A DNA stretch of 64,000 nt, taken from positions 186,001-250,000 of the forward strand of contig NZ_MJAO01000006.1 in assembly GCF_001902635.1 (NCBI RefSeq), read 5' to 3'. Below are positions 61,967-64,000 of this stretch, piece after piece. The position numbers were made by a program, and so were the translations under genes. This stretch comes from Serratia marcescens (GTDB lineage Bacteria > Pseudomonadota > Gammaproteobacteria > Enterobacterales > Enterobacteriaceae). Numbering within the stretch: position 1 is the stretch's first letter; every line of letters begins with the position of its first letter. Below the pieces are notes generated by a model. That model ran no database searches. It was not told where the DNA came from and worked only from the letters and a program-made list of their open reading frames with translations.

Positions 61967-61995
61967 TGAAAAATGCCGATTACGAGGAAGACCCA

Positions 61996-63558
61996 ATGAA
62001 ACCAGAAGACTTTCGTGCCGACAGCAAACGCCCGTTCACCGGCGCCGAATACCTGAAAAGTTTGCAGGACAGCCGCGAAATCTACATTTACGGCGAACGC
62101 GTGAAAGACGTCACCACGCACCCGGCGTTCCGCAATGCGGCGGCATCTGTCGGCCAGCTGTACGACGCGCTGCACGATCCGGCCAGCCAGGATCGCCTGT
62201 GCTGGAACACCGACACCGGCAACGGCGGCTACACCCATAAATTCTTCCGCTACGCCCGCAGCCCGGAAGAGATGCGCCAGCAGCGCGATGCCATCGCCGA
62301 CTGGTCGCGCCAAAGCTACGGCTGGATGGGGCGCACGCCGGACTACAAGGCGGCCTTCGGCTGCGCGCTGGGCGCTTATCCGGAGTTCTACGGCCAGTTC
62401 GCCGACAACGCGCGCCATTGGTACAAACGCATTCAGGAAACCGGGCTCTATTTCAACCACGCCATCGTCAACCCGCCGATCGATCGCCATAAGCCGGTCA
62501 ACGAGGTGAAGGACGTCTACATTCAGGTGGAGAAAGAGACCGATGCCGGCATCGTGGTCAGCGGTGCTAAAGTGGTGGCCACCAACTCGGCGTTGACCCA
62601 CTACAACTTTATCGGTTTCGGCTCGGCGCAGGTGATGGGCGACAATCCGGACTTCGCGTTGATGTTCGTGGCGCCGATGGACGCCGAAGGGGTGAAGCTG
62701 ATTTCACGCGCCTCCTACGAGCTGGTGGCCGGTGCTACCGGTTCGCCGTTCGACTACCCACTCACCAGCCGCTTCGACGAGAACGATGCGATCCTGATCA
62801 TGGATCATGTGTTGATCCCGTGGGAAAACGTGCTGATCTACCGCGATTTCGACCGCTGCCGCCGCTGGAGCACCCAGGGCGGTTTCGCCCGGCTGTTCCC
62901 GCTGCAGGCCTGCGTGCGCCTGGCGGTGAAGATGGACTTCATCACCGCACTGCTGCAAAAGAGCCTCTCGTGCACCGGCGTGCTGGAGTTCCGCGGCGTG
63001 CAGGCCGATTTGGGCGAAGTGGTGGCCTGGCGCAACCTGTTCTGGTCGCTGAGCGACGCGATGTGCGCCGAAGCCACTAAATGGGAAAACGGCGCCTACC
63101 TGCCGGATTCCGCCGCGCTGCAAACCTACCGGGTGATGGCACCGATGGCCTACACCAAGGTGAAGCACATCATCGAGAAGAACGTCACCAGCGGCCTGAT
63201 CTACTTGCCGTCCAGCGTGCGCGACATGAACAACCCGGAGATCGACAAGTACCTGGCGCGCTACGTGCGCGGATCGGACGGCATGGATCATGTCGAGCGC
63301 ATCAAGATCCTTAAGCTGATGTGGGATGCGATCGGCAGCGAATTCGGCGGCCGCCACGAGCTGTATGAGATCAACTACGCCGGCAGCCAGGATGAGATCC
63401 GCCTGCAGTGCCTGCGCCACGCGCAGGGATCCGGCAATATGGATCGCATGATGCAGATGGTCGACAAGTGCCTGGCCGATTACGATCAGCACGGCTGGAA
63501 GGTGCCGCACCTGCGCAATAATGACGATATTAATCAGTTGGATAATCTGCTGAAGTAA
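61996..63558 (+). CDS. hpaB: 4-hydroxyphenylacetate 3-monooxygenase, oxygenase subunit
   Basis: FADH2-dependent oxygenase that hydroxylates 4-hydroxyphenylacetate to 3,4-dihydroxyphenylacetate. The 520-residue length equals E. coli HpaB. Sequence such as GAEYLKSLQDSREIYIYGERVKDV, WMGRTPDYKAAFGCALGA, and HALI-type helices ending VRDMNNPEIDKYLARYVRGSDG are diagnostic. ATG 61996 follows GAGGAAG; longer upstream frames are not coding. It pairs with hpaC, which supplies reduced flavin. Confidence 0.96.
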   Translation: MKPEDFRADSKRPFTGAEYLKSLQDSREIYIYGERVKDVTTHPAFRNAAASVGQLYDALHDPASQDRLCWNTDTGNGGYTHKFFRYARSPEEMRQQRDAIADWSRQSYGWMGRTPDYKAAFGCALGAYPEFYGQFADNARHWYKRIQETGLYFNHAIVNPPIDRHKPVNEVKDVYIQVEKETDAGIVVSGAKVVATNSALTHYNFIGFGSAQVMGDNPDFALMFVAPMDAEGVKLISRASYELVAGATGSPFDYPLTSRFDENDAILIMDHVLIPWENVLIYRDFDRCRRWSTQGGFARLFPLQACVRLAVKMDFITALLQKSLSCTGVLEFRGVQADLGEVVAWRNLFWSLSDAMCAEATKWENGAYLPDSAALQTYRVMAPMAYTKVKHIIEKNVTSGLIYLPSSVRDMNNPEIDKYLARYVRGSDGMDHVERIKILKLMWDAIGSEFGGRHELYEINYAGSQDEIRLQCLRHAQGSGNMDRMMQMVDKCLADYDQHGWKVPHLRNNDDINQLDNLLK

Positions 63559-63574
63559 TTCAGGAGGAGGTTGT

Positions 63575-64000
63575 ATGTCTCAGGAAAATGAACAGCGCCT
63601 GCGCTTTCGCGACGCCATGGCCAGCCTGTCGGCGGCGGTGAATATCGTTACCACCGACGGCCCGGCGGGGCGCTGCGGCATCACCGCCACGGCGGTATGC
63701 TCGGTGACCGACACACCGCCGACGCTGCTGGTGTGCATCAACCGCAACAGCGCGATGAACCCGGTGTTTCAGGAAAACCGCAAGCTGTGCGTCAACGTGC
63801 TCAACCATGAGCAAGAGCTGATGGCGCGCCATTTCGCCGGCATGACCGGCGTCAGCATGGAAGATCGTTTCCGGCTGGAAGAGTGGCAGCTCGGCGCGCT
63901 GGGGCAGCCGGTGCTGCGCAATACCCTGGCCAGCCTGGAAGGGGAGATCGAGCAGATCCAGAGTATTGGTACCCACCAGATGTACCTGGTGCAGATCAAG
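63575..64000 (+). CDS. hpaC: 4-hydroxyphenylacetate 3-monooxygenase, flavin reductase subunit (3' end cut)
   Basis: NAD(P)H:FAD reductase of the two-component monooxygenase. 142 codons are visible. LRFRDAMASLSAAVNIVTTDGPAGRCGITATAVCSVTDTPPTLLVCIN and NVLNHEQELMARHFAG match the HpaC flavin reductase family. ATG 63575 follows AGGAGGAGG. About 30 residues should lie beyond the window by family length. Confidence 0.95.
   Translation, partial: MSQENEQRLRFRDAMASLSAAVNIVTTDGPAGRCGITATAVCSVTDTPPTLLVCINRNSAMNPVFQENRKLCVNVLNHEQELMARHFAGMTGVSMEDRFRLEEWQLGALGQPVLRNTLASLEGEIEQIQSIGTHQMYLVQIK

Noticed and set aside
61702-61995. N-terminal extension of hpaB into the hpaA gene.
   Set aside because: HpaB from 61996 has the exact family length (520 aa); the extension runs through a hairpin and hpaA coding sequence.
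1-64000. CRISPR arrays, tRNA/rRNA genes, prophage or transposase genes.
   Set aside because: No regularly spaced direct repeats, cloverleaf-like sequences, or transposase/integrase motifs were seen; the only repeats are ERIC elements and the tandem leader.

Overview
This window looks like the chromosome of a Serratia marcescens-type enterobacterium. G+C is high, spacing is tight, ERIC repeats are present, and the genes include yjiA, yjiX, btsT and a complete 4-hydroxyphenylacetate (hpa) cluster. No database was searched, so the genus is an inference. The first 9.7 kb are visibly lower in G+C than the rest.

Layout. (1) 1-9.7 kb is a DNA-restriction island: hsdM, hsdS, a DUF4268 nuclease-like gene and hsdR (cut by the window edge), then a Mrr-like and a McrA-like HNH endonuclease. 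All are on the minus strand and lie beside yjiA-yjiX-btsT, as in the enterobacterial immigration control region. (2) 9.9-13.5 kb holds yjiA, yjiX and the btsT pyruvate transporter. (3) 13.7-16.2 kb is a small unexplained operon: a glutamine-synthetase-like ligase, a GNAT acetyltransferase and a half-length trehalose-phosphate-synthase-like protein. (4) 16.8-23.6 kb is a ketone-body (3-hydroxybutyrate/acetoacetate) operon with a divergent LysR gene. (5) 23.7-27.0 kb holds two AraC regulators, a conserved hypothetical and an L,D-transpeptidase. (6) 27.5-32.9 kb is a self-contained TonB system (exbD, tonB, outer-membrane receptor, exbB) with an exported phospholipase-D-like protein. (7) 32.9-39.5 kb is a probable beta-alanine or beta-peptide catabolic operon with a divergent LysR gene. 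(8) 39.5-47.7 kb has an Fe-alcohol dehydrogenase, two LuxR-type solo regulators, a PuuB-like oxidase, a cupin, a lipase-like hydrolase, an acetylpolyamine-deacetylase-like enzyme and an MFS carrier, suggesting amine metabolism. (9) 47.7-52.7 kb has a tandemly duplicated hairpin leader ahead of an APC permease, DUF, SDR, MoaF and SDR operon. (10) 52.8-64 kb is the hpa cluster: hpaR, then hpaG1-G2-E-D-F-H-I-X-A and hpaB-C, with hpaC cut by the window end.

Most of the window is accessory catabolism placed between the restriction island with btsT and the hpa operon. These two landmarks are close neighbours in E. coli strains that carry hpa. The least explained parts are the half-length GT20 operon, the tandem structured leader at 48.0-48.3 kb, the competing hairpins over the HNH ribosome-binding site, the TonB/PLD operon and the beta-aminopeptidase operon. 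There are no tRNA, rRNA, CRISPR, transposase or prophage genes.
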